Below are positions 1 through 7,397 of a DNA stretch of 38,231 nt, piece by piece; the stretch's first letter is position 1, and each line of letters opens with the position of its first letter. Source of the stretch: Candidatus Fusicatenibacter merdavium (GTDB lineage: Bacteria > Bacillota > Clostridia > Lachnospirales > Lachnospiraceae); contig DXEK01000163.1 of assembly GCA_019115005.1 (NCBI GenBank), positions 1 to 38,231 on the forward strand, in the 5' to 3' direction. The notes beneath the pieces are model-generated. The model saw nothing but the letters and a program-made list of their open reading frames with translations. It ran no database searches and was not told where the DNA came from. The position numbers and the translations under genes are program-made.

Positions 1-143
1 TAAATTTGGCGCTGAAACTTCTTCTTTGTCTGGACATAGTAATGAATCCTCTCTTTCGTATTGATTTTAGTATATCAGATTCATTAAAAATTGTCCGAAA
101 AAGTGTCTTAATTTATGAGACCATTATAATCTGTCACCTCTGG

Positions 144-581
144 TCACTGCAGCTTTCCATATTCTTCGTCCGTCACCGGCTCGCACCATTCATTACCGGT
201 CTCTTCTCCCGGTACCTCGATCGCGATATGGCTGAACCAACTGTCTGCTTTCGCTCCATGCCAGTGTTTTACCTCCGCCGGGATCGTAATGACCGTTCCG
301 GGTGTCAGGCTGACTGCCTCTTTTCCTTCCTCCTGATACCAGCCTTCTCCTGCTGTGCAGATCAGGATCTGTCCGCCGCCGCTCTTTGCATGATGAATAT
401 GCCAGTTATTCCGGCAGCCCGGCTCAAACGTAACATTTGCCAGAAACAGAGGGCATTTTTTCATATCTGTCAGCGGATTCAGATAAGACTGTCCGATAAA
501 ATACTGAGCAAACGCCGTGTTTTCAGCGCCAAGTCCAAATACATTTTCTTTGTCAAAGTCTTCCTTGTTCATAAATTTCAT
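144..581 (-). CDS. Cupin-domain protein
   Basis: A 145-residue single-domain cupin. Motif 1 reads NNWHIHH followed by GGGQIL, and motif 2 ends in KHWHGA, so the usual metal-binding histidines and the PGxxxxIP turn between them are present. Such proteins bind a divalent metal in a small beta-barrel; the substrate cannot be told from sequence. The start is the ATG at 581, placed 8 nt after a GAGAGGA ribosome site; an in-frame ATG 27 nt upstream lacks one. The gene diverges from the TetR gene at 765 and has a promoter with the architecture used by MerR-family activators (see 640-670). That suggests induction by a metal, thiol, aldehyde or drug signal. The cupin fold is clear; the function is unknown. 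Confidence 0.85.
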   Translation of the reverse strand: MKFMNKEDFDKENVFGLGAENTAFAQYFIGQSYLNPLTDMKKCPLFLANVTFEPGCRNNWHIHHAKSGGGQILICTAGEGWYQEEGKEAVSLTPGTVITIPAEVKHWHGAKADSWFSHIAIEVPGEETGNEWCEPVTDEEYGKLQ

Positions 582-639
582 GATGTGTTCCTCTCTTTCC
601 TCAGTCACTTACCCAATCTGTATCTCCAGATCTGCTCTC

Positions 640-670
640 ATTATAAAACCTGGAGTGAACTCCAGGTCAA
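640..670 (-). promoter_or_regulatory. MerR-type promoter of the cupin gene
   Basis: On the minus strand, TTGACC (665-670) and TATAAT (640-645) are separated by 19 bp instead of 17. The spacer region carries the perfect dyad CCTGGAG/CTCCAGG at 649-666. An over-long spacer with a central dyad is the hallmark of promoters that MerR-family activators untwist. No MerR gene lies in this window. Confidence 0.8.
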
Positions 671-687
671 GAGTAATTACCTTTCTG

Positions 688-716
688 TTGACTTCCGGAA
701 CGATTTGAGAAATAAT
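688..716 (+). promoter_or_regulatory. Promoter of the TetR gene
   Basis: TTGACT (688-693), a 17-bp spacer and AATAAT (711-716) face the TetR gene. The dyad GCCGGG-AGAA-CCCGGC at about 732-747 lies between the -10 box and the start codon and could be an operator or an mRNA hairpin. Confidence 0.55.
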
Positions 717-764
717 AGAAGAAAATTACCGGCCGGGAGAACCCGGCAGAAAAGCAGGTAAATA

Positions 765-1304
765 ATGGGAACATGGGAAAACAATAAAAAAGAAAAGAAA
801 AACGCTTTCTTCCAGACAGCATACCGTCTTTTTACAGAAAAGGGGTTTGCCAAAACGACGATCTCTGACATCGTCACGGCGGCGGGTCTGGCGAAAGGAA
901 CCTTCTACCTTTATTTTAAAGACAAATACGAATTGAGAGATAAACTGATCGCCTACAAGGCTGCTCAGCTACTCTCGGAGGCATACAATACTCTCGACAC
1001 GAAAAAGGATTTCCTCCCGGATACACTGATGATCCAAATCGCCGATCACATCATCGGAAAATTTGAAGAGGATCACTCTCTTCTGGAATTTATCGCAAAA
1101 AACCTGTCCTGGGGAATCTTTAAGACTGCTTTTCAGGAAAAACTTCCGGATGAAACCCGCCGTTTCTATGACTTCTACCTGGAAATTCTGGAAAGAAACA
1201 CTGTCACCTGTCCAGAACCGGAACTGATGTTGTTCACGATCATAGAACTGGTGGGGTCCACCTGTTACAGCTGCATTCTGTACCAGGAACCCGTGTCCAT
1301 GTAG
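765..1304 (+). CDS. TetR/AcrR-family regulator, apparently truncated by a nonsense codon
   Basis: A 179-residue TetR-type repressor. Residues about 10-55 form the DNA-binding domain, with the typical FTEKGFAKTTISDI and AGLAKGTFYLYF segments; the rest is a helical ligand and dimer domain. The frame stops at TAG (1302-1304) right after the residues EPVSM. The same frame continues with EYKPYLHRAILGIF and reaches another TAG only at 1392-1394. This type of TetR protein normally ends with such an EYKPYL-like helix, so the amber codon probably replaces a sense codon and removes the last helix. The ribosome site (GCAGG) is weak. The gene diverges from the cupin gene. Confidence 0.8.
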   Translation: MGTWENNKKEKKNAFFQTAYRLFTEKGFAKTTISDIVTAAGLAKGTFYLYFKDKYELRDKLIAYKAAQLLSEAYNTLDTKKDFLPDTLMIQIADHIIGKFEEDHSLLEFIAKNLSWGIFKTAFQEKLPDETRRFYDFYLEILERNTVTCPEPELMLFTIIELVGSTCYSCILYQEPVSM

Positions 1305-1403
1305 GAATACAAACCTTATCTTCATCGGGCGATCTTGGGGATTTTCTCAATATATACTGACGACGGCCTGCCGGCCCCTCCATCCGTTTCATAGAACTAT
1401 ATT

Positions 1404-1533
1404 ATGCAAGTTCAGCCATCTGAGCCGTAACGGAATCTGGCCGTTGAAATCATAGCACGACGGGCTCCATGCTCACAGATTCTGTGTTTCCACGCAATCT
1501 GCGCTGTAAATCCACAGACCCGTCCGAACAGTA
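1404..1533 (+). repeat. Dispersed hairpin repeat, degenerate copy A
   Basis: This segment matches copy B (4996-5128) along its length but poorly: AGTTCAGCCA near the start, CGTTGAAATCATAGCACGA in the hairpin-2 region, CACAGATTCTGTGTTTCCAC in the middle, and CCGTCCGAACAGT at the end. It is the most diverged of the four long copies. Confidence 0.55.
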
Positions 1534-1563
1534 TCATTTTATCTGCATCATTTCAATTTCAAG

Positions 1564-1612
1564 GAAAAAAGACGCCGCAGAAAATTCATCTCAGATTTTT
1601 CTGCGGCGTCTT
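1564..1612 (-). terminator. Intrinsic terminator of the GPH symporter gene
   Basis: GACGCCGCAGAAAA (1571-1584) pairs perfectly with TTTTCTGCGGCGTC (1597-1610). On the minus strand the stem is followed by a run of six T, so it serves the symporter gene that ends at 1747. Confidence 0.85.
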
Positions 1613-1746
1613 CATGCTATCTGTTTTCAGAACTCCGTTCTGCCCTGCAATATTCTTTATACGGAATACGCAACTTCAAACGCCCAAGCCCTTTGCGGCA
1701 GATCTACACTGCATTTCAGTCGCTGCTCACAAGGATAAGCCATTAT

Positions 1747-3168
1747 TTAAGCTTCCTCTTTCTTGTCATGTCCAAGATCATGTTCGATAGCAGCCAGAGT
1801 TTTCTTATCCAGATTATAAACGAAAGCATATGCTACAAACTGAATCAATGCACTGATCAGATACATTGCAGCAGTCAGATATCTCATATTAAGCGCTACA
1901 TCCATCGGCTGATCTGCGCCAAGAGTTGCATTGTAGCCTAATGCAGTAGCAAGTACCAAACCAAGGGATGGTCCAATACCCTGTGCCAGCTTACGGAAGA
2001 AGGAATGCATCGCATATGTAGTACCTTCGTTACGAACACCGAATTTCCACTCTTCGTAATCCATCGCATCCGCCATCAGAGACCAAGCAACACAAGATCC
2101 GATTCCGGTTCCTACTGCACTGATCAACTGGCAGAGAACAAACAGCGCCAGACCGGTTCCGTCCGGAGTGATCGGCAGTACCAGCATCAGGACATAGGCA
2201 AGCACGCTGACCAGAGAGCCAACCGTGATCGCTTCCTTTTTACCAAAGCGGCTGACAATCTTTCCGATAAACGGAGTATACAGGATAAGTCCTACATAAG
2301 AGATCATACCAACCAGACCGGAGATCTTTGCATTCTGGAAATATGCCTGGAACATGATCTGCAAAGATGTCTGTGCCCCGTACATACCGATAAACTGTCC
2401 AACCGGAGCAAGTGTCGCACCTACTGCCGGACGGTTGCGCAGGAAGTTTCCGATCGCCTTGATAACATTAAACTTCTGTCTTTCCTCACCTACTTTGATC
2501 TCACGCTCCACACGAACCTCTGTATTCCGGATCATAAACTGGAACGCAATAAATCCGATCACACCCATGATCAGAGCGATAAAGAAGATTCTGTCGCCCA
2601 TCAGGTTGTTGCTTGCGTCGTAGATCAGGATCGGCAGAAGAATCTGGCAGGATACGCTTCCAAGCATAGAACCGATCGATCTTGCGGTAGACAGCTTTGC
2701 ACGTTCGGACGGATCAGCTGTGATCAGAGACAGCAGAGAACCATACGGAACGTTTGCGATCGTGTAGAATGCATCCCACAGGATATAACCTGCTACGAAC
2801 AGAAGATTCTTCACCATTCCCGGAGCGCTCTTCCACGGAACAAAACATAATGCGCCCGCCACGAGAAGACCGATGGATCCAAGCCAGATATATGCAAGGA
2901 ATTTGTTACGTTTGTACTTTCTGCGGTCCGCATCAACCATACCTCCGATTACCGGGTCGTTGATTGCATCCCAGATCTGTACCAACAACAGAAGCGCGGA
3001 CATCACATAAGAATCAATTCCCATGTACTGTGTCCAGAAAATTGCCAGGGTTCCTTTCAGAGCGAAACTCATGTTACAGCCAAAATCACCAGCTCCATAT
3101 GCAAGCTGATCCCGCAGGCCGAACTTACGATGATGTTTCGTTCCGGTCGTTGCTTGTGTATTGCTCAT
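1747..3168 (-). CDS. Glycoside-pentoside-hexuronide (GPH):cation symporter, MFS superfamily
   Basis: A 473-residue membrane protein with about 12 predicted helices, the usual size for GPH-family (melibiose/xyloside type) sodium or proton symporters. The N-terminal LAYGAGDFGCN and the WDAINDPVIGG segment are family signatures; the latter is part of the cation-site region. The C-terminus is charged and cytoplasmic. The substrate is probably a sugar or glycoside but cannot be assigned, because no glycosidase gene lies next to it. The start is the ATG at 3168, 7 nt after AGGAGG; an in-frame GTG 6 nt upstream overlaps the ribosome site. It is transcribed alone, with its own promoter (3293-3320) and terminator. 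Confidence 0.9.
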   Translation of the reverse strand: MSNTQATTGTKHHRKFGLRDQLAYGAGDFGCNMSFALKGTLAIFWTQYMGIDSYVMSALLLLVQIWDAINDPVIGGMVDADRRKYKRNKFLAYIWLGSIGLLVAGALCFVPWKSAPGMVKNLLFVAGYILWDAFYTIANVPYGSLLSLITADPSERAKLSTARSIGSMLGSVSCQILLPILIYDASNNLMGDRIFFIALIMGVIGFIAFQFMIRNTEVRVEREIKVGEERQKFNVIKAIGNFLRNRPAVGATLAPVGQFIGMYGAQTSLQIMFQAYFQNAKISGLVGMISYVGLILYTPFIGKIVSRFGKKEAITVGSLVSVLAYVLMLVLPITPDGTGLALFVLCQLISAVGTGIGSCVAWSLMADAMDYEEWKFGVRNEGTTYAMHSFFRKLAQGIGPSLGLVLATALGYNATLGADQPMDVALNMRYLTAAMYLISALIQFVAYAFVYNLDKKTLAAIEHDLGHDKKEEA

Positions 3169-3292
3169 ACGCACTCCTCCTTTAGCCTGATGCGCCTCCG
3201 ATACGTTTTGGGCATTACGAACATCTCACACGTACTTTACCCAATGTTTTTGTAGAGTTTGCACACCATTTATTAAACATTCATTAAAATTA

Positions 3293-3320
3293 ATTATATC
3301 ATATTTCACAATTTATTCAA
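3293..3320 (-). promoter_or_regulatory. Promoter of the GPH symporter gene
   Basis: TTGAAT (3315-3320), a 16-bp spacer and a perfect TATAAT (3293-3298) on the minus strand. The resulting leader is about 120 nt and AT-rich, leaving room for a sugar-responsive operator that I cannot identify. Confidence 0.65.
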
Positions 3321-3445
3321 CAGAATTTCAGGATTTGTTCAGCATTATTTTATGACATTTTCATACAATTTTATCATCACTATTTTTATATAAGGCTACA
3401 AATGGAACTGCGTACCAGCAGCACACGGCCGGCGCTCGCACACAA

Positions 3446-3487
3446 AAAAGACATTTTCAGAATCTCTCAACCCTGAAAATGTCTTTT
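3446..3487 (-). terminator. Intrinsic terminator of the infC-rpmI-rplT operon
   Basis: AAAAGACATTTTCAGG-type arms pair across an 11-nt loop, and the minus strand ends in TTTTTTGTG. It lies about 40 bp after the rplT stop codon. Confidence 0.85.
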
Positions 3488-3526
3488 GAATTTTCTGTTC
3501 TGTATTCCGTTTATCTGCTGTCAGAC

Positions 3527-3883
3527 TCAGGCAACTTTGCTCTTAGCCAGTTCTGCCAGTGTTGCGAATCCTTCGGAATCATTGATCGCCATGTCAGCCA
3601 GCACCTTGCGGTTCAGCTCAACGCCTGCCAGCTTCAGACCGTGCATAAACTTGCTGTAGGACAGACCGTTCATTCTTGCAGCTGCGTTGATACGAGCGAT
3701 CCACAGCTGACGGAACTGACGTTTTTTCTGCTTTCTTCCTGCGTAGGAAGATGCCAGCGCGCGCATTACGGACTGTTTTGCTACTCTATACTGTTTGCTT
3801 CTGGCTCCTCTGTATCCCTTTGCCAGCTTTAATACTCTGTTATGTTTCTTTTTAGCGTTCATACCGCCTTTAATTCTTGCCAT
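3527..3883 (-). CDS. rplT: 50S ribosomal protein L20
   Basis: A 118-residue basic protein of standard L20 length, beginning [14 protein letters not shown] and containing the conserved [11 protein letters not shown] segment. L20 binds 23S rRNA early in assembly of the large subunit. In Firmicutes it also represses its own operon by binding the infC leader, and the leader upstream of infC here (4739-4940) fits that scheme. AGGAGG precedes the ATG. It is the last gene of infC-rpmI-rplT, 49 bp after rpmI. Confidence 0.98.
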   Translation of the reverse strand: MARIKGGMNAKKKHNRVLKLAKGYRGARSKQYRVAKQSVMRALASSYAGRKQKKRQFRQLWIARINAAARMNGLSYSKFMHGLKLAGVELNRKVLADMAINDSEGFATLAELAKSKVA

Positions 3884-3932
3884 TTCTTATTTTCCTCCTT
3901 GATCAACGTTCAATCTCTGCCACCCGAAACAA

Positions 3933-4130
3933 TTACATGTACGGCAGGATCTTCTTCATGTTCTTAACGTTTGTTGCGTCAACTACGGTAGACTTTCTCA
4001 GATTTCTTTTTCTCTTCTGAGATTTCTTGGTTAAGATATGGCTTTTGTAAGCTTTATTTCTTACTAATTTTCCTGTTCCTGTTGTTTTAAAACGCTTTGC
4101 TGCTGCTCTGCTGGTTTTTACCTTTGGCAT
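3933..4130 (-). CDS. rpmI: 50S ribosomal protein L35
   Basis: A 65-residue, very basic protein of normal L35 length. It starts [15 protein letters not shown] and ends MKKILPYM, both family-typical. It is part of the large ribosomal subunit. It lies 101 bp after infC and 49 bp before rplT in the conserved translation operon, and has a strong AAGGAGG ribosome site. Confidence 0.98.
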   Translation of the reverse strand: MPKVKTSRAAAKRFKTTGTGKLVRNKAYKSHILTKKSQKRKRNLRKSTVVDATNVKNMKKILPYM

Positions 4131-4231
4131 ATTTATTTCCTCCTTAAAAGTCTTACTTTGCTGCAGCCGGAAACGGCCGCGCTATCTTAGAGTGTACAGG
4201 AAATCTGTCCAACACAGTCCTGAAGCACTAT

Positions 4232-4738
4232 CTAACGTTTTTCAGCCAAAAACATCGTCATCGTTCTGCCTTCTACCTTCGGCGCTTTCTCGACAACTGC
4301 TATATCGGACAGACTCTTTGCAAAATCTTCCAGAATGTATTTGCTGTTGTTCATATGTGCCATCTCACGGCCCCGGAAACGCAGTGTGATCTTTACTTTG
4401 TTTCCTTTCGAAATGAACTTGCGGGCTGCACTTACTTTTGTATTCAGGTCATTGCTGTCAATATTAGGAGAAAGGCGAACCTCTTTGATCTCGATGGTCT
4501 TCTGCTTTTTCTTTGCTTCTTTTTCTTTTCTGGCAAGTTCGTATTTGTATTTGCCATAATCAATGATCTTGCAAACCGGAGGCTTTGCCGTAGGAGCGAC
4601 CTTAACCAGATCAAGACCTGCTTCCTGAGCTTTAAAGTATGCCTCTTTCGCAGACATAATTCCTAACTGTTCCCCGTTTTCGCCGATGAGACGTACTTCT
4701 CTGTCTCGAATCTGCTCATTAATCATCAAATCGCTAAT
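4232..4738 (-). CDS. infC: Translation initiation factor IF-3, with an ATT start codon
   Basis: A 168-residue IF-3. The N-terminal domain holds EVRLIGENGEQLGIM, a lysine-rich linker follows, and the C-terminal domain holds VKITLRFRGREM. IF-3 binds the 30S subunit, blocks early 50S joining and proofreads the start codon. The best start is ATT at 4738: GGAGG lies 9 nt upstream and the product begins ISDLMINEQIR, as in Bacillus IF-3. The next candidates, TTG (4729) and ATG (4726), lie 18 and 21 nt from the ribosome site, which is too far. An AUU start lets IF-3 reduce its own translation. It is the first gene of the operon, behind an attenuator leader. Confidence 0.95.
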   Translation of the reverse strand: MSDLMINEQIRDREVRLIGENGEQLGIMSAKEAYFKAQEAGLDLVKVAPTAKPPVCKIIDYGKYKYELARKEKEAKKKQKTIEIKEVRLSPNIDSNDLNTKVSAARKFISKGNKVKITLRFRGREMAHMNNSKYILEDFAKSLSDIAVVEKAPKVEGRTMTMFLAEKR

Positions 4739-4940
4739 TGTAGTGCACCTCCATCATATTCTCTTGAGCCGTAGGCCGATCCGCATTTTTCACATAAAAA
4801 AAGCGGATAGACAGACTATCCACACCAAACATTGCATATCGTCTTTTCCCGCTCACAGAAAAGGATATCTCAATATTGAACCATAGTCGCCCGTTTGCGC
4901 TAAGGTGAGAGTGGATACTCTACTTTCTTTTTCACACTCA
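4739..4940 (-). ncRNA. L20-type leader RNA with attenuator upstream of infC
   Basis: The transcript from the 4944-4973 promoter has about 200 nt before infC. It contains CACTCTCACCTTAGCGC and GGGCGACTATGG, then a terminator-like hairpin GTGGATAG/CTATCCGC followed by seven T (4795-4823). The upstream GACTAT can pair with ATAGTC of the terminator's 5' arm, which would give an antiterminator or long-range pseudoknot. This layout matches L20 leaders of Firmicutes, where excess L20 favours termination. The family assignment was made by eye. Confidence 0.75.
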
Positions 4941-4943
4941 AAT

Positions 4944-4973
4944 ACTCTAACACAGACGGGCGTCTATTGTCAA
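4944..4973 (-). promoter_or_regulatory. Promoter of the infC-rpmI-rplT operon
   Basis: A perfect TTGACA (4968-4973), an 18-bp spacer and TAGAGT (4944-4949) on the minus strand. The start would be near 4937, giving the 200-nt leader. Confidence 0.75.
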
Positions 4974-4995
4974 TACCCTTTTTTGTTTTTCTTTC

Positions 4996-5128
4996 GTAAC
5001 AGTTCAGCCAGCCGAACTGTTACGGCATCCAGCCATTGAAAATCGCTTCGCGATGGGCTGGATGCCCACAGGCACTGTGTTTTCACACGGTCTGCGCAGC
5101 ATATGCGCAGACCTGGCTGAACTGTCAC
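4996..5128 (+). mobile_element. MITE-like hairpin repeat, copy B (best preserved)
   Basis: A 133-bp element. Its ends are inverted repeats, GTAACAGTTCAGCCA and TGGCTGAACTGTCAC, matching at 14 of 15 positions. It is flanked exactly by the 8-bp direct repeat TTTCTTTC (4988-4995 and 5129-5136), as expected of a target-site duplication, though that sequence is of low complexity. Inside are three hairpins: GTAACAGTTC/GAACTGTTAC at 4996-5023, GGCATCCAGCC/GGCTGGATGCC with an inner ATCGC-TTC-GCGAT at 5024-5066, and GGTCTGCGCA/TGCGCAGACC at 5089-5113. It has no coding capacity. It lies between the infC promoter and the DUF1540 gene. Related copies are at 1404, 20743 and 30487. Confidence 0.75.
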
Positions 5129-5204
5129 TTTCTTTCTAATAATAATGTCCCTGAATGACTTCTCCGGCTCTTGTCCAAGCCGCAAGTAAAGCCAGAGAAT
5201 CCGT

Positions 5205-5525
5205 TCAGCTGCACACAAAGCTGCTGCATTTTGTATCATCGCTGCAACAGGCCTGACTGCCTGAGATCTGAATTCCGCCTGCCGTACATTTGCAGGACTC
5301 GTTAAACTGGCAGTTCTGCGCCGCACAGTCCACTGCAATATTGGTGCATCCGCATCCGGACGCCATGGAATTCATCATGGAATCCTGGGACCGCTCCTGA
5401 AAGCTCTCGCAGCAGGTTTCTCCCGCCTGGCGTGCGTTGGAACCGCCGATCTTCACATCTCCTTTGGAACAGAGTTCCTGTTTGTTGTAAATACACGTTG
5501 TCGCTGAACAACTTAATGCTGGCAT
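5205..5525 (-). CDS. Protein with two DUF1540 modules
   Basis: A 106-residue, cysteine-rich small protein. Two DUF1540-like modules repeat in tandem: SCSATTCIYNKQ...CCESF near the N-terminus and NIAVDCAAQNCQFNES...KCSSF near the C-terminus. The 12 or more cysteines suggest metal binding or disulfide cross-linking, but the function is unknown. Two in-frame ATGs compete: 5531 is only 3 nt from AGGAGG and 5525 is 9 nt away, so 5525 is preferred. The promoter at 5562-5591 resembles the forespore sigma-G consensus, which would make this a spore-expressed protein. It is a single gene on the minus strand. Confidence 0.85.
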   Translation of the reverse strand: MPALSCSATTCIYNKQELCSKGDVKIGGSNARQAGETCCESFQERSQDSMMNSMASGCGCTNIAVDCAAQNCQFNESCKCTAGGIQISGSQACCSDDTKCSSFVCS

Positions 5526-5561
5526 ATTCATTTACCTCCTGATTTCTTAAATTTCAGGATA

Positions 5562-5591
5562 TAGTATTTTCTTTTTTCTTTATTTTATTCA
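5562..5591 (-). promoter_or_regulatory. Possible sigma-G-type promoter of the DUF1540 gene
   Basis: On the minus strand, TGAATA (5586-5591), a 17-bp spacer and AATACTA (5562-5568). The Bacillus/Clostridium sigma-F/G consensus is about TGAATA then CATACTA, so only the first -10 base differs. The region is A-rich, so a chance match is possible. Confidence 0.45.
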
Positions 5592-5621
5592 AAAAATAAT
5601 TTACACGGCCCGATGACTTTC

Positions 5622-5677
5622 CGCCTCTGTTTCCGCACAGGCGCTCCGTAAAAGCCCCCGGCGGAACCGCAGAGGCG
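5622..5677. other. Hairpin upstream of htrA
   Basis: CGCCTCTG (5622-5629) pairs with CAGAGGCG (5670-5677), and TTCCGC (5631-5636) with GCGGAA (5661-5666), giving a bulged stem around a 24-nt loop. There is no T run. It could be a DNA operator or a structured end of an unknown transcript. The rest of the gap up to 5870 holds only a weak -10-like TATACT at 5748-5753. Confidence 0.4.
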
Positions 5678-5870
5678 ATCACAGTTTTTCCACACTTTTC
5701 TCTTATTTTCATCACAAATTTGCTACATTTTTTTCACAGGCTTCCCCTATACTTTGACTTGTAAAGAAGAAAAGGAATGCCGCAAAGGAAAACAAAACCG
5801 ATGCGTTTCTGAAGGAACAAGAATACGAACCAGCGGATTCCCTATTTATCAGCAGGAGGCGTTATCTATT

Positions 5871-7244
5871 ATGAGAAACAATAAATTTGAAACCAACGAT
5901 TTTACCCACACAGACATTGAGAACAGCGAACTGTCTTCCGAGCTCTCCACAAAGACAGAAAACCGAAGGAATCGAAGAGCCGGAAACCGGAGAAAGGTTG
6001 TGAAAAAAGTAAGCGCCCTTGCACTCAGCGCAATACTCTTCGGCGGCCTGGCGGCCGGTACCTTCCAGGGTGTCAATACACTGATCACAAATAACACAAC
6101 CGCCTCCGCCGCGAGTGATTCCGGACAAAGCAGTCTTCTGAAGACGACCCAGGTTTCTTCAGGCTCCGGAACTTCCACCGGCAGTCTGGACGTATCGGAC
6201 ATTGCAGAAGCCGCAATGCCATCGATCGTTTCCATCACCAACAGTTCCGTCCAGGAAGTACAGAATTATTTCAGCCTGTACGGATATAACTACCAGCAGC
6301 CGCAGACGGAAGAAACGGTAAGCTGCGGTTCTGGAATCATCATCGGCCAGAACGACTCCGAACTTCTGATCGTCACGAATTATCACGTAATCGAAGATGC
6401 AGATACACTTTCCGTAAGCTTTATCGATAACCAGACCTGCGAGGCAAATATCAAGGGAACAGATTCCGACAACGACCTTGCCGTCGTCGCCGTTCCGCTG
6501 GAGAGTATTCCGGACGAGACACTCTCCAACATCTCCGTAGCAGTGATCGGCGACTCCGACTCCCTGAAAGTCGGAGAACAGGTTGTCGCGATCGGAAACG
6601 CACTGGGCTATGGCCAGTCTGTAACGACCGGAATCGTCAGCGCTACCAACCGGGCTATCAGTTCTTCTGACGACAGCGCAGACAATTCCTCTACAGCTAC
6701 CTACATCCAGACAGACGCAGCGATCAACCCCGGCAACAGCGGCGGAGCGCTGCTGAACATGAACGGTGAAGTCATCGGAATCAACACAGCAAAACTTTCC
6801 TCCACAGAAATTGAGGGAATGGGTTATGCGATCCCGATCTCAAGAGTACAGGACATCATTGAGAACCTGATGAATGCAATGACAAAAGTAAAAGTGGACG
6901 AAAGCGATCAGGGTACCATCGGTATCTCCGGCCAGGACGTTTCCAGCGAGGTCTCCGAAGCATATCAGATCCCGCAGGGTGTCTATATCGGAAGTGTCTC
7001 CGACAACGGTCCGGCGGCAGCGGCCGGTATCACAGCAGGTAGTATCCTGACAAAATTTGACGGAACTTCTGTCACCTCTGTCAGCGAACTGCGCGATCTC
7101 CTCCAGTATTACGCCGCAGGCACACAGGTGGACGTCACAGTAATGGTTCCGGATCAGGGATCCTATAGTGAACAGACCGTAACTGTCACACTGGGAAGTG
7201 CAAACACCTCCTCCGCTTCCGCAAGAACCGGGGCATTGGCGTAA
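5871..7244 (+). CDS. htrA: HtrA/DegP-family membrane-anchored serine protease
   Basis: A 457-residue protein from the ATG at 5871, chosen because AGGAGG lies just upstream; the open frame extends back to 5754 without a ribosome site. Residues 1-45 are cytoplasmic and basic, and about 46-65 form one membrane anchor, so the protease faces outside. The trypsin-like domain has the triad His (NYHVIED, about 172), Asp (DNDLAVV, about 202) and Ser (NPGNSGG, about 290). One PDZ domain follows (about 355-445), with GPAAAAGITAGSIL. A Ser/Thr-rich linker separates anchor and protease. Such proteins degrade or refold damaged exported proteins. It is a single gene, convergent with thrS. Confidence 0.95.
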   Translation: MRNNKFETNDFTHTDIENSELSSELSTKTENRRNRRAGNRRKVVKKVSALALSAILFGGLAAGTFQGVNTLITNNTTASAASDSGQSSLLKTTQVSSGSGTSTGSLDVSDIAEAAMPSIVSITNSSVQEVQNYFSLYGYNYQQPQTEETVSCGSGIIIGQNDSELLIVTNYHVIEDADTLSVSFIDNQTCEANIKGTDSDNDLAVVAVPLESIPDETLSNISVAVIGDSDSLKVGEQVVAIGNALGYGQSVTTGIVSATNRAISSSDDSADNSSTATYIQTDAAINPGNSGGALLNMNGEVIGINTAKLSSTEIEGMGYAIPISRVQDIIENLMNAMTKVKVDESDQGTIGISGQDVSSEVSEAYQIPQGVYIGSVSDNGPAAAAGITAGSILTKFDGTSVTSVSELRDLLQYYAAGTQVDVTVMVPDQGSYSEQTVTVTLGSANTSSASARTGALA

Positions 7245-7269
7245 ATTCTTATCATGCATAAAGATTTAT

Positions 7270-7313
7270 AAAACAGCCGCCGGCAGGTAGATCAACCTGC
7301 CGGCGGCTGTTTT
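7270..7313. terminator. Bidirectional terminator between htrA and thrS
   Basis: Perfect 18-bp arms beginning AAAACAGCCGCC and ending GGCGGCTGTTTT, around an 8-nt loop, with A and T tracts on the two sides. It can stop htrA rightward and thrS leftward. Confidence 0.88.
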
Positions 7314-7397
7314 CAGTGATCGGCAACTGTACCGTCGGTGAAACGGTCACAGCTACTTCGCTCATCTGCAGCCGTTCCGCCGACTGAACTGCTGCGA

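Larger units (their letters stand above)
1305..1746. other. Intergenic region with TetR remnant, repeat and terminator
   Basis: No complete gene is seen. From the left it holds the 90-nt continuation of the TetR frame (1305-1394), a degenerate copy of the dispersed hairpin repeat (1404-1533) and the terminator of the symporter gene (1564-1612). Nothing is recognised in 1613-1746. Confidence 0.7.
3169..3526. other. Intergenic region between rplT and the symporter gene
   Basis: No gene is seen. The region holds the symporter promoter and AT-rich leader on the right of that gene, an unassigned AT-rich stretch at about 3320-3410, and the rplT terminator at 3446-3487. Confidence 0.7.
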
